NCBI RefSeq assembly: GCF_964340395.1
Contig: NC_135554.1
Span: 27,483,092-27,518,091, forward strand
Reading direction: 5' to 3'
DNA from: Glandiceps talaboti
Taxonomy: Eukaryota > Hemichordata > Enteropneusta > Spengelidae
Length of the DNA: 35,000 nt
Shown: one piece after another, positions 22,551 to 35,000 of the stretch
How the letters are laid out: the number at the start of each line of letters is the position of its first letter
Position numbering within the stretch: the first letter of the stretch is position 1
Program-made: the position numbers and the translations under genes
The notes under the pieces: generated by a model
What the model was told of the DNA's origin: nothing
Seen by the model: only the letters and a program-made list of their open reading frames with translations
The model's database searches: none

Positions 22551-24334
22551 TGGTATGCAACAAAGTATGTAGAACACAAACCTGGTATGCACCAAAGTAT
22601 GTAGAACATAGACATGGTATGCACCAAAGTATGTAGAACATAGACCTGGTATGCACCAAAGTATGTAGAACATAGACTTGGTATGTACCAAAGTATGTAG
22701 AACATAGACTTGGTATGCACCAAAGTATGTGAAACATAGACTTCGTATGCACCAAAGTATGTAGAACACAGACTTCGTATGCACCAAAGTATGTAGAACA
22801 TAGACTTGGTATGCACATGCACAGTATGTAGAACACAGACTTGGTATGCACCAAAGTATGTAGAACATAGACTTGGCATGTACCAAAGTATGTAGAACAC
22901 ATACTTGGTATGCACCAAAGTATGTAGAACATAGACTTGGCATGTACCAAAGTATGTAGAACACATACTTGGTATGCACCAAAGTATGTAGAACATAGAC
23001 TTGGTATGCACATGCAAAGTATGTAGAACACAGACTTGGTATGCACCAAAGTATGTAGAACATAGACTTGGTATGCACCAAAGTATGTAGAACATAGACT
23101 GGCATGTACCAAAGTATGTAGAACATAGACTTGGTATGCACCAAAGTATGAAGAACACAGACTTGGTATGCACCAAAGTATGTAGAACATAGACGTGGTA
23201 TGCACCAAAGTATGTAGAACATAGACTTGGTATACACCAAAGTATGTAGAACATAGACATGGTATGCACAAAAGTATGTAGAACACAGACTTGGTATACA
23301 CCAAAGTATGTAGAACACAGACTTGGTATGCACCAAAGTATGTAGAACACAGACTTGGTATGCACCAAAGTATGTAGAACATAGACTTGGTATGCACCAA
23401 AGTATGTAGAACATAGACTTGGTATGTACCAAAGTATGTAGAACATAGACTTGGTATACACCAAAGTATGTAGAACACAGACTTGGTATGCACCAAAGTA
23501 TGTAGAACATAGACTTGGTATTACCAAAGTGTGTAGAACACAGACTTGGTATGCACCAAAATATGTGGAACATAGTGACTTGGTATGTACCAAAGTATGT
23601 AGAACACAGACCTGGTATGTACCAAAGTATGTAGAACATAGACTTGGTATACACCAAAGTAAGTAGAACATAGACTTGGTATACACCAAGGTATGTAGAA
23701 CATATACTTGGTATACACCAAAGTATGTGGAACACAGACTTGGTATACACCAAAGTATGTAGAACATAGACTTGGTATACACCAAAGTATGTGGAACATA
23801 GACTTGGTATGCACCAAAGTATGTAGAACATAGACATGGTATGCACCAAAGTATGTGGAACATAGACTTGGTATGTACCAAAGTATGTGGAACACAGACC
23901 TGGTATGCACCAAAGTATGTAGAACATAGACTTGGTATGTACCAAAGTATGTAGAACATAGACCTGATGCACCAAAGTATGTAGATCACAGACTTGGTAT
24001 ACACGAAAGTATGTAGAACACAGACTTGGTATGCACCAAAGTATGTAGAACACAGACCTGGTATGCACCAAAGTATGTAGAACATAGACCTGGTATGCAC
24101 CAAAGTATGTAGAACATAGACCTGGTATGTACCAAAGTATGTGGAACATAGACCTGGTATGCACCAAATACTTGGTATACACCAAAGTATGTAGAACATA
24201 GACCTGGTATGCACCAAAGTTTGTAGAACATAGACCTGGTACGTACCAAAGTATGTGGAACATAGACCTGGTATGTACCAAAGTATGTAGAACATAGACA
24301 TGGTATGTACCAAAGTATGTGGAACATAGACTTG
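22551..24334. repeat. 32-bp minisatellite, about 55 units
   Basis: The unit has the sub-motifs CACCAAAGTATGTAGAAC and ATAGACTTGGTATG. Each carries the inverted repeat TTGGT-4 bases-ACCAA. Two 35-bp variant units (ATGCACATGC insertions at 22811 and 23006) lie 195 bp apart and mark a six-unit block duplication; a 64-bp dimer recurs at 22874 and 22938. Truncated units occur near 23100, 23963 and 24165. All three minus-strand frames are open for most of the array because the 32-bp unit has no stop in any minus frame and shifts frame each unit, giving one 32-residue periodic peptide. The plus strand has TAG in most units. I treat the frames as artefacts, not genes. Confidence 0.95.
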
Positions 24335-26277
24335 ATATCTTGTTTATCTGAGACAATGTGATAGTCGTACACTATAGTTTATCAGGGTTACCATTTTTAA
24401 TTTATAATATGATTTGATATTCTTATACGATTTATCTGAGTCTGTTTGATTTATAGTTATTTACTTTGTACTATATACAACTATAATTTTAAACTAGTAT
24501 TTTAGGATGATATATATATAATGTTCGGAAGTGGATTACTAATTCTGCCACCCACATCGGCCTCCTCTCTCATGAGGGCACCCCATCAAAAAAAATCAAG
24601 CACTCAAGGAAAATCCCTTCAGAATACATCGTTATAGATTTGTTTACCTGGTTGCAACGAAGCAAGTGGAAATCCCTAATGGACTATAGAATGCCGTGTA
24701 CCAATGAACTAAGTGCTATCCTAAACGCAAGCACGATATTTACCATAAGGCTTTGTTGAATCAAGATTTACAAATGAAAAGACAAAATGTTAGTGGTTTT
24801 AGTTGGTTGTACGAGCTGTGAGACCAATAACCAGGTACATGAGATTAAAATTCTTTAAATAGCCACTTTGTTACGTCTTCTTTTATCAAGGAAAGCTATA
24901 GAAATCACATATATCCAGAATACCCTGATGTCACGAAATACGCAGTTTCAATTTTACAGCCTAAAGTCAGATTACCCGGATGTAAAACCCACAATGCATT
25001 GGTAGACTTGAAAAAAGACCACCCTCCCTCCGTCCCTAAAATTTAGCATAATATCTCCTTGGAAGAAAAGAGATTGTCCGTTTCCTTGAAAACAGGATGA
25101 TGAGCGCTTCCGTAGTTTGAATTTGAATGCCGTATATTTTCAATAAGATTTAGCAGAGATTTACGTGACTGATTTTATGACATGATGCGATGTGCATAGA
25201 TAACCGTCATTAGCACTTGTATGGTTTTAGTTAAGGGTAGTTTTACGGTCTATAGAAAAATGTTCATGAAAAACGAGCCAGAAAAAAACATTAACATTCT
25301 ATTTTCTTGAGTTATATACATAGTTACAACGTAGCATTGGAAACTGCAATAGAATTAATCTGAATTCGTAAGATATATACTGATGGTTCAGCCAAGAACC
25401 CCCATCCTATGTTATTGTTTTACTTTGATCCCATAAAATACATCATCACATTTTTAACACTGTTAGTTTCTTTTCTGACATAGACGTGTCTTAGTTGGTC
25501 TATGTAATCGAGCTAGGATTCACTCTGATCGTAACACAGAGTACAAAATACGTACACATAATACCAAAACTTGCTTAGAAGAAAATAACTATTGAGTTGA
25601 CACAGGGTGTGGTGATGGTTAGACATGCACAAAGAGTCGTCGAAATCTAGAACATGGTGTTTTAAAATTAATTGGTAACTAAATAATTACGTCATTATTT
25701 CATTCTTATATCGTGTGGGAATTTCTGATGATTTCTGGTGGATATGATTCAACCGTAGAAGTGGTACGTCTATGAATCAACATGCTTTAGTAGTTTGACT
25801 ATAAACAGAACTAACCACCAAAGACCATAAAGTTACAGACTGTATCCCTTTAATCGAAACTAACCACCCGGGCCAAAGACCATAAAAAACCATACATACA
25901 GTTACAGTTTGTGCTGCTTTAAATGACAGACTTTCATTTTATTCAAACAGAGCTTAAAAGAGTTGACATAGCATTGCTTGATTACTTTCATCGATCGGAT
26001 TTGCATAAGTTGTGTTTGCATCACCTCTGTTGCTAGACAACCAGCTTTAATAATCTAATATCGACCAGGTATTCAATAACGCGGGCTTGTCAAAACACGA
26101 CAATGCATAGAATATAATACATCAACGATTTCGTATTAGCTATGATATATTTTGAGTAAAAATATTCCATATTAAAAACTTAAAAGCCTGTAGCATACAG
26201 CGATATAACCTGGTGACATTTAGCGATACAACAATAAAAACGACAACAGTCTATTAACATTTAATTTTATAGAAGTC

Positions 26278-26290
26278 GGGGGGGGGGGGG
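26278..26290. repeat. G13 homopolymer
   Basis: Thirteen consecutive G bases, the third long G/C run in the window. Confidence 0.85.
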
Positions 26291-26512
26291 ACTGAGTCAA
26301 ATTTGTTAAACATGTCATTTTCCATTCTCTCTGCGATTTTCACATAGACGATGAGGCCGCCATTTCTACCTTGCTTATGAACGTCTTGAAATTTTAGTGA
26401 AGGTGCTATCGGAAGATAAATTCGATTTAGTCTATTCTGTGTCAACAACAAACATAACACTGCATTGTATATATCGACGACAGATAACACCGATTCAGAT
26501 ACTTCTAATACC

Positions 26513-26526
26513 GTATCTATGGCAAC
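26513..26526 (+). promoter_or_regulatory. RFX X-box-like motif (relaxed consensus)
   Basis: GTATCTATGGCAAC fits GTHNYYATRRNAAC, the form described for nematode ciliary X-boxes, and misses the stricter consensus at one base. Confidence 0.25.
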
Positions 26527-27140
26527 GTGACTTCATTATCTCTTTTCTAGGGAATTGATTACAGAAGAAGAAGAAAAAAGCGATTCTGGGAATAGGATCA
26601 TGATAACAAGAAAGGGAATTATAGTATATATGTAGACGATAAAGTTCAGACTCGAAACACTTTGTTATATTGCAGTATCCATTATGTCATTTGAACACGT
26701 CTAGAAGTACAGATGTTCTGAATATTTACATTTTATCCTGATTTCTAATCTAAAATATAACCATTTCAAGCCCAATGAAAATCTGATAAAAGAGATGGCT
26801 CGGTAAAATTCGTTTTTATCTATCGTATTTCACGGATTTATCGTTTGTCTTCTGCGACATCTTTCCCGCTATAACCCTACGTCACGTGCCTCTGTGTTCG
26901 TAGAATGGAAAATAAACGAACCAAGCCTATTTCCTCCGTACTCAGGTTTTAACCAGAATTTAGGTGAAATTTGTACTTCAGACGAAATAACGATGCGATA
27001 AAGACACTTCGTCTACTGGTTTGCGGTTTTCTGATTTCGTAACAAAAATGGCTGCATTAATTTACTTCTAAAGCACTCCTTGTAAGAACTAGATATAGTT
27101 CACAAGTGATGCGGTGACGTATTTATTATACTTTTAAATT

Positions 27141-27205
27141 ACGGCATACAAAGTTCTAAATTGTTGTTGAATAACGGCATACGAAGTTCTAAATTGTTGT
27201 TGAAC
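27141..27205. repeat. Tandem duplication, 33-bp unit
   Basis: Two copies starting ACGGCATAC at 27141 and 27174, differing at one or two bases, each ending in TTGTTGTTGAA. Confidence 0.9.
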
Positions 27206-28320
27206 ACGTGATTCTGTCATGATAACTGTTTAAATGTATTGTTATGTATTTTGATCTATACAGATAATATGCATACTATTAACTCCACAATTCCTTGAAA
27301 GAACTATTGAGCCATTTTTATTTTTTCGTAACTATGGTAACCACATCAAGTACATTTTTAATGTTAATGTAAATATGACGATCAGGTCATCATTTTGGTC
27401 TTAGATACAGCTGATACGTGGCAGAAAATTACAGAAAAACGTCAATTTAGGGGTTATATTTTTTCGGGGGAAACCTGGCGTTTTAAAGGTTTAATTTTAT
27501 TACAGAGTATAAAATAACTCATATTGTATCATTGCAGGGCAAAACGCAAGTCATATGTAAGAAATGTTATATGAAAGTAAACCAAGAAACACAGGGACGG
27601 TACGTGTATAATACTGTACTCGATGCGATTGCCAAGTAGTGTTATATTACATTACTGCAATCTATAATTAAAACCTTCTTTCAACGGCTATATATATATT
27701 ATGCAATTGTGAAATGTTCGACGTGCACAATAACACAAAGTGAACGAAACGGATTAATTTCTAAGTATGTGGTTTTTATTTGCCTATATTACTATTAATT
27801 AAATTGGGTTCATATTCTGGTTATGTTTATTTGAAAGTCAATCCATTCTTACAAATGATTGGTTTGTTCAATCAATAGTCTGGTAAATAGATGTCCAATG
27901 TTACAGTATTGCTTTTCAGACAACGACAAACAGTCGAGAGAGAGACGTTACGATCTGTTACGATGGAAACAAAATGCCGAAGTGTATACGAAAATACTGT
28001 AGGGTATGGTTAACGTTACATAGGTGACGGACATGTAGAGCATGCTTGCCCTCACCATTAATTTATTGACTATGATTGAGTTATTTCAAAATGACGAAAA
28101 TCCTTCTTTTTATCTTTGATGATTTATTTATATTTAAAAGCAGAACGGGGTACCATGGTAACTATATGGAAAGATATGATTTATTATTTGTACTTTTTTT
28201 TATTTCATCCAATAAATAGTTATTTTTCTATCATCAACACAAATCATACATACTAATCATATGCCTCAATTATCAAGACTAAAATTTCACCACACGAATA
28301 AATTGTAAATTAAATCGTTA
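27206..28320. other. Non-coding DNA, no gene seen
   Basis: AT-rich, with no frame of note. The palindrome GTAACTATGGTAAC at 27328 is listed separately. Confidence 0.6.
27328..27341 (+). promoter_or_regulatory. RFX X-box-like motif (relaxed consensus)
   Basis: GTAACTATGGTAAC fits GTHNYYATRRNAAC. It is weaker than the sites near 13 kb. Confidence 0.2.
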
Positions 28321-28330
28321 TCACATCACA

Positions 28331-28380
28331 TCACGTCACGTCACGTCACGTCACGTCACGTCACGTCACGTCACGTCACG
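28331..28380. repeat. (TCACG)10 pentanucleotide array
   Basis: Ten perfect TCACG units flanked by TCACA units. On the minus strand this reads as repeated TGACG, the CRE half-site, so it could bind bZIP factors; that is inference from sequence alone. Confidence 0.95.
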
Positions 28381-28420
28381 TCACATCACAACATACATCA
28401 TAATCACATCACTTTCCCTC

Positions 28421-28451
28421 AGGTCAAGTCAGGTCATGTCAGATCAGGTCA
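28421..28451 (+). promoter_or_regulatory. AGGTCA half-sites, one pair as DR4
   Basis: AGGTCA occurs at 28421, 28431 and 28446; the first two form a direct repeat with a four-base spacer, the arrangement used by thyroid-hormone-receptor or LXR-type nuclear receptors. The region is a decayed TCA-rich repeat, so the match may be accidental. Confidence 0.2.
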
Positions 28452-28548
28452 GTTCACAGCACATCACACGACATCACATGACATCACATCGCACTACACT
28501 ATACCACACCCCGTTGTATTCATATTAGCATCATCTCGTTATATCCGT

Positions 28549-28562
28549 ATCGCCATGACAAC
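28549..28562 (+). promoter_or_regulatory. RFX X-box-like motif
   Basis: ATCGCCATGACAAC fits RYYNYYATRRNRAC exactly. No gene start is visible nearby. Confidence 0.3.
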
Positions 28563-28587
28563 CACCTGTTTGATTTAGATTGATCAT

Positions 28588-28709
28588 AATACCACACTGT
28601 GTATACCTAGATAGACCCACCATAAAACACGACATCATTCCACACTAATACCACACTGTGTATACCTAGATAGACCCACCATAAAACACGACATCATTCC
28701 ACACTAATA
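28588..28709. repeat. Tandem duplication, 59-bp unit
   Basis: Two near-identical 59-bp copies, each containing CACTGTGTATACCTAGATAG and CACGACATCATTCC, followed by the start of a third. It appears to be a recent duplication. Confidence 0.92.
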
Positions 28710-29606
28710 CCATACAGGTACATCTCCACCACACATCGTACCATACAGTACCACGTGAAAACAACCAAGGTAAAGCAGTGCAAAAGAACAACGTAGCCTA
28801 ACTCTACCAACGTAGGTTGACTAGTATTGAACACAACTTCTCAGCGGTGTATGCACCGATACCACATTACTCCATATAACCAATATGTCATACAGGACAA
28901 ATCAAAATAATCAAAATAGCTCATTACAACACAGTTACGTAAGCACAACACAAAACACGATTATACAAACTTAGCACCACAGGCGATTGAAGACTACACA
29001 ATCAACTATTTACCTCAAAACAAGAGAAAGATACTTCTAAAGGTGACCGAAGACTACAAAATCTGTATAATATGAATGTTTTTTGTAATACCAAGAATTC
29101 GAAGTAACGCTGTGAAAAAGCTCGTTTGAATTAATCTTGATTATACTAGGATATTTCAAAAGTCGTGAGATGTTTATATGTTTTTGATGCAGGCAAGACT
29201 CTTGTATTGACATGTTGGCTGTAAATGAACCAGTAGGCGTTTGTAAAGTATTCACCATCCTTCTATTTTACATGTCTACCCGTACAAATCACTCATTACC
29301 ATTTAACTGCTTACAATTCACTCGTTACCATCTAACTGCTTACAATTCACCCCCTTCCAGCTAACTGTTTTCCTTTTTCTCACAATTGGCATTTCTCAGG
29401 GGGGCTTTTCACGGTCGGTCACATCGGTCACTTTTGCTCCAACTTCTTTCATTCATTGTGTCAAAGTGCATTAAAATCTCTATCGGTAGCCAATTAAAAA
29501 TGTTACACGACTTCTCGGCATTCACACAAGTTACAAGTACATATATATATATTTGTATTATATTTATATTCTTTGCAAATGCAATTTTATCTTGCTATTT
29601 GGTGAA

Positions 29607-29640
29607 ATTCATTCATTCATTCATTCACTCATTCATTCAT
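29607..29640. repeat. (ATTC)n microsatellite
   Basis: About eight ATTC units with one ACTC variant. Confidence 0.9.
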
Positions 29641-31630
29641 TTTCTTACAGACAATGCATACACAATTACCTATACCGGTTGTAGTAAACTCTACATTTGC
29701 ACAGTGATATGTTGTTTCTCATTGGAAAAAATGCCATATTACAATGTCGATTATTTGGACTTCATTGTGTTCTACAATTATAATATAGTGTCAATCAAAT
29801 ACCATATTGCAGTACTTTCCTTTCAGTCAAATATCATGTTAGGACATGAGCTGTCATCAGTCACAAACAATGTGATAAAGAGATAGAAAGAAACTATTCT
29901 AGAGGCGAGTACAGTAAGCTTACATGTGTTTAGCACACAAACGTAACTTCACACCCGACTGGTCTTGTATAACCGTATACACACTGTTGTAAAAAGAAAT
30001 TCTCTTTCAGCTTGTTCTAAATCTCTCTAAATTACTTGTAATGCAAAGCTTTTATGTCTTCTTTTTCATACCAATGGCATTCAATTGAGATCCCTGGAGT
30101 AATTGATTTGTGTAAAAGACTCATCCGATGTGATTATCATGTGAAAACACACCAACTTAGTCACTTAATCTGTAATAGAAGCAGAGGACGCACACAAGAA
30201 AACTTTTGATGTGAATTTAGTTTAGCGAGCAAGATATTAAGGATTCAGCTTCAATTCAGCGCTATTACTGCGTTATCAGTTTGGACAAATTCTAATTTCT
30301 CTAGAAAATGGGCTGACATCATGCATTTTTAACCAAATAGATCGTTTCATTTAATTCTTGTTATGACCATTGGCTAAAAATAAAGAAGAAAATGTCACTC
30401 ACTAACTACAATTACCGTGGTTTGTTATTGTGTGTGTCATCGTGACGGTCAGGTTTGAACCCTTTCTCCACCTAGCATCACATGACGTGTTACACTCACC
30501 ATGGCGTTGTATATCTGCATTGTTCACAGCACTCTGTGGTATATAGTCTATCCTTCATCACCATAACCCTACTTTGTAATAATGTCACGTACATACGAGG
30601 TACATCATGTTGAAAGGTCTGTTCTTTACTTTTTCACGATCTTCCATCAAAGCACGTTGTGCCCCTTGTCTCGCTTTACCCTTCTCCTTGCCTTTGACAC
30701 ACACGGTAGCACCTTGAAACACTATACATAGCCTGCAGGTTTGTGTAAATCGAAAACTTGAACAGAGTGGCCTCTTTTACTTGACATGGTTTCCACTGTC
30801 TTTTATTCGTGTAGAGTAGAACAAGAACTCTACTTGATACGAGTAGTTTTATTCTTAAATAAGTCTATGACTTGAAGAAGGCTTGTAGAAATGTGTTGTA
30901 CACCCGTCACAGTATAGAGTCAATATCTAAAAGTAAGAATTTAAACATTTATTGTGTAAGTTCGTTAACAATGCAGCCACTCCAGTTTCCATCGTTTTAC
31001 AACTTGGTTCGCTATTAGTCTCCTACAGTAGCAACCCACCAAGCTTTCTGCTGTCACAGACACTATTCAGATTATCCAGTCTGTCTTTTTAGAGAATACG
31101 AACCCCATTATATTTGTCAACAGTAGTACAATAACAGACTAATCACGGCACAAGTCGAAAACACAGGAAAAACGAACCTTTGCTGTGTGGTTTGAAGTGA
31201 AACTGTAATGAATTTAATGAAATACAACCAAATTTGGATTTATGGCGATTTTTGGTAAAGTCATTAAATATGATATAAATGATTGTTTTCTTCATTTCAT
31301 TCCATAATAGTATATTTATTGGATCACATTCCTCAACTTGAATAATTGTATAATCGCTCCACGTCGACATATTCATGGCGGTGAAAAGAGAAAATAAACA
31401 GTTAAATAATCACAACTTTAGTGAGAACTAGGAGCTCGCATTCATATACATATATATGCACAAATAACACAATTATACTGATTTATTTCAGCCGGTATTA
31501 AAACATGACGTGTTTACCAGGATTCGGTAAATTCTAATTTTGAATTTAAAAAAATTGAAATGTTTGACGTGTCGTCTATGTGTCAGGGTCAAAGTTCATT
31601 TAAACCGAAACAAATTATAAGAGGCGTCTG

Positions 31631-31676
31631 ATAAATATAAATATATACATATATATATACAATATAATATAATATT
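31631..31676. repeat. AT-rich low-complexity tract
   Basis: Mixed ATAA, ATAC and ATATAA repeats without a fixed period. Confidence 0.8.
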
Positions 31677-31720
31677 ACGTATTTTCCTCCTTCGAAGCCT
31701 GATGCACGGATAAAACGCCA

Positions 31721-31734
31721 CCAGGAGAGGGCGT
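31721..31734 (+). promoter_or_regulatory. CTCF-like site
   Basis: CCAGGAGAGGGCGT matches the CTCF core with one mismatch (G for Y at position 5), in a locally GC-rich patch. It has the same orientation as the site at 179. Confidence 0.3.
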
Positions 31735-34135
31735 GCTTAACAAGATGACGTTGCTACGCAACCGTACAGACACCCGACGAATGGTCTGTAATGGTCACCT
31801 ACAAACACGGCGTTTCATTTCCACCGACTATTTACCTTTTAAGAGTTCATTACATTAATCAATACAGTGGGTCAAAAGACCGGAAATTGACATAATATAC
31901 AGAGAGACCTGTCACAGTACAATGTAATAGTGTGAACAATATGAGACTGTTAGTGAATTCTGGCATCACTATATAGAAATTAATTACACTTCCTTACTGG
32001 AGTAATTAAATGAACAGTGTTATGAACTACTGACATGAACGACAACAACGTGATAATGAAGCGTTGTATAGGCCACGCCGGCTTACACTTCGTCACGCTC
32101 GATTTAATAGAATTTCACCTGTCGTAAAATATCAACCTAGTAGTAACAGTACTTTCAGGTTTGGATATTACTATTTCCTGAATTATGTATACATTTATCC
32201 ATTACAGAGAGTTTTTAATGATAAAATGAACCACATACGTGTAAGGTGTCATTACTGTTAAAAGAAAAATACCAGATTCCTGCGTGTGATTCGATAACTC
32301 AGTAAAGTCGCGGAAGACTTATTTCCATTCAGGTCCGCAGAGGTCTTACATTTTGATGTGAATTAAATCGGTTTGTCAGTTAGTTTGCCAAATAAATATG
32401 TGAAAACATAGATACAAATTGTCTTTACCATATCAAATAAATATGTATGTAGTTTTTTCCTGTGGAATCCAGACTCTGGCCATCGCTAAAACATGAAACA
32501 CCATACTAATGTACGTACCACAATCATACCAACTATTATTCTCCGTTACAATTTACACTTTGTCTTTCCTAAACACAACACATGTTCCAGCAACAAAAAA
32601 AGGACCCAAAAATGATTTTTATGGAAATGTGAACTCAATAGGCACGGTTTTAATAGTGACCTAAATCATCTGCTCAATGTTGCCATGGATACAGCCATAG
32701 TATCGGGTTTTACCTATAACGTAGATCTGAAATGTCAGGTTTAACAATTTCCGGTCACCAAATAAAAATCTCAGAAAACATACAGCAGGTGCGACCGTCC
32801 CACATTGAAAAACTTGACTTCAACGACCTCTCGTTTTAGTGCATTTTTTCGCTACATGGTGATACCTTGGAGGCTACTAGCATGCATAAATGCTTGCTAA
32901 CTTGAATGGAAAACTCTGAACGTCACGTGGTATGTTTACAAGACAATTAAACATAATGAGTTTTACCTGAGTGGGTAAACAAATTATATTAAAGAAATGT
33001 TTTTCATCAATACTATACGATTGCCACCATATTTAGGCTAACTAAATAAACAATTTTGGGTACACGCATATTATTGTCGATGACACTACAGAACTTACAG
33101 AAACGACATTTACAGTTTTTACTAACTTCACAGCACAAACCGACTTTAACACGAATTTTATGTAAAAAAATTTTTTTAGATTAAAAAAGTGTCACAAGTT
33201 GAACTTTGTAACTTTAAGGACGTCCGCGGGTTTTGTATTGCGCATTGTTCTCCACATAACGCACATATTCACTAGACTTCTGTCTAATTAATGAAAGGAA
33301 TTGTTCAGTAATGACCTTTAAGATTTAGTTGTCATCACTTGTTCCGTATGTCGCACACAGCTTTTTTAAGTTCACATCACAAAATAAGATCAGTGGTAAA
33401 AAGGTAAACATATGTCTTTACTTAGAAAATAACTGTGACAGTGTTTCTTACTTGTGTTTAGGCTCGATGCCTACCCAAACAGAGCTGCCAGTCATGCTTG
33501 AATTAGAATCAAGATAAAAAAATTACTTTCAAAGCAAAACACAAGAACACCGTGACATCAGTATGTAGTTGATAAATTGCACTCAATATACATCGTAAAT
33601 CGGATCCCGATTAAACTGAAACCAGCAAACATGTTTTTGGATGAAAAAGACAACAAACATTTCATCGTCACTTTAATATATTTCAAGTTCTAATACATTG
33701 CAGGAAAAAGCACTTTTGGATTTGTATTGTCCAGAAAAGTCACGTGATGTTGTCACATGAAAATTGGCCAAATATGTTATCATATTAGTATTTTGTGAAG
33801 ATGTCAAAGGTCATAGAATTCACTATCGTATGACATTTAGTGATATTATAAAAGTTTTTATACATGACTATTTTCTTCTTTTTCACGAGCAGTTTTGTTC
33901 AACCACCTGTTGATGATGTAGGTTTGCATAATGCTTCACAATGGAAGACCTTTTAGTTTTTTATAACGACGTAATATAATTGCATACCTCGCAGGCAGCG
34001 AGATAAACTATAATTGAAAGTAAAACAAAAACAACACGCGAACAAACAAATATAAAAACCCAAATACGTAAAAACAAGACATAATGAATAAAACAAACAA
34101 ACACACGTAATACAGATGAATAAACGAACAATCGA

Positions 34136-34180
34136 TAAAACAAACAAACAAACAAACAAACAAACAAACAAACAAACAAA
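34136..34180. repeat. (CAAA)n microsatellite
   Basis: About 11 uninterrupted units, preceded by degenerate CAAA and GAAC words from about 34025. Minus-strand frames through it (FVCL repeats) are artefacts. Confidence 0.93.
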
Positions 34181-34987
34181 TTAAACAAACGTCATTTACA
34201 CAGAGGAGGTGGAAGTGGATAATTCTTATTATTACATGTATAATATTAAATGTCGCCTGGCCTTACTTGGGCTTTATAGCTACACGTCCATTTTGCTGTA
34301 ATGTAAAAATAGCATGTTTACCGTAATGTACGGCAAGACTATTGGATGTTAACCACGGGGTATCATATTACATCGTACAGTCACCTCTAGTAGGGCAGTA
34401 TGATACATTGTCATGTTAACTGTTCCCTCAGGCACCTGAAAAACAACAATAAAGAGTTGAATTCGAATCCTCCGGACAATAGACAATATTATAATAGGCT
34501 GTTATTATAGTCTATCTGTACAGTGGTTCGTTGATTGTTGATGTAGTGCATCTTTCGAAGACTTTTCATAATCTTTTCCTTTCTTAATAAAATGGAGATA
34601 ACATTTGATACGTTGTTGAAGGTTATCTGTTGACAAGGAAGGACGAAGTTTTACTTTACGTTTAGAAACATTCTCGATTGGTAACATAATATGTTCTCAT
34701 TATGTCCATGTTATTTACATATTATTGAAAAGCTGAAATAAGATCTTGAATTGACTATGAAGTCAGTCATTGAAATGGCTTACTATGATTGGTATGGTAG
34801 AAAGTGATGTCGTTCTTGTCTGACAAGATCCTTGGTGAGCTAGAGAATTTATATTTTTAGTATATGTACAAATCTCTAAAGAAAATAAAGAGAGTGGTGA
34901 GGAAAGCAAGACTGGAGATTCCTATATTGGGAGAATGTACACAATTGTGGACAACACTCTGATGAAATTGTCCACATTTTCTACAAT
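34181..34987. other. Non-coding DNA, no gene seen
   Basis: Only short frames occur. AATAAA-like words are frequent but lack a gene to terminate. Confidence 0.55.
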
Positions 34988-35000
34988 CCTACCTACCTAC
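34988..35000. repeat. (CTAC)n microsatellite at the window edge
   Basis: Three CTAC-type units run off the right edge, so the array length is unknown. Confidence 0.75.

Larger units (their letters stand above)
24340..27140. other. Non-coding DNA, no gene seen
   Basis: Frames are short and unrecognised; one (26254-26490, minus) runs through a G13 tract. An X-box-like site at 26513 is listed separately. The 24530-24720 stretch is slightly GC-richer but I cannot assign it. Confidence 0.6.
28710..34135. other. Non-coding DNA, no gene seen
   Basis: The longest frame (29386-29886, 166 codons, non-ATG first codon) includes an (ATTC)n tract and lacks recognisable features. It is otherwise AT-rich. 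A CTCF-like site at 31721 and a near X-box at 32679 are listed separately or as findings. Confidence 0.55.

Noticed and set aside
29386-29886. 166-codon frame on the plus strand
   Set aside because: It starts at a non-ATG codon, crosses an (ATTC)n tract giving FIHSFIHS repeats, and shows no recognisable domain.
30450-30466. Possible tRNA B box (GGTTTGAACCC)
   Set aside because: No matching A box or cloverleaf stems lie upstream.
34440-34475. Possible tRNA B box (TTCGAATCC)
   Set aside because: No A box or acceptor stem pairing could be found at the right distance upstream.

Overview
The window looks like non-coding-rich nuclear DNA of a metazoan, most likely an invertebrate. It is AT-rich, full of tetranucleotide microsatellites and tandem minisatellites, and nearly devoid of long open frames. 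Splice-site-like and poly(A)-signal-like sequences are present, and there is no bacterial operon structure. I cannot name the phylum. No viral gene, CRISPR array, rRNA or tRNA was recognised.

Layout. 1-2640: low-complexity DNA with a CTCF-like site near the left edge and a run of adjoining tetranucleotide repeats (1981-2611). 2700-5970: the only convincing protein-coding locus. It has a probable 5' UTR exon, a 264-bp intron (3143-3406) and one long coding exon, 3440-5098, for a 552-residue low-complexity protein with a conserved-looking basic C-terminal region and three RRxS motifs; I do not recognise the family. 5970-11200: non-coding DNA with small duplications. 11228-12791: a 39-bp minisatellite of about 40 units that is open in one frame. 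12970-13405: RFX X-box-like sites. 17039-17445: a (GAT)n tract joined to a 38-bp minisatellite. 20471-20922: a hairpin-rich segment that may be a non-autonomous TA-target transposon. 22377-24334: a (TA)n tract followed by a 32-bp minisatellite of about 55 units, open in all three minus-strand frames. 24340-35000: mainly unannotated intergenic or intronic DNA with scattered short duplications, a (TCACG)10 array, CRE/X-box/CTCF-like motifs and microsatellites.

The window has one gene, so no pathway can be reconstructed. The clearest unexplained signals are the number of near-palindromic RFX X-box matches, including a close pair at 12.97-13.20 kb; the hairpin-rich 20.5-20.9 kb segment; the higher-order structure of the two large minisatellites; and the unassigned 552-residue protein. 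The large minisatellite frames are more likely sequence artefacts of unit length than genes.
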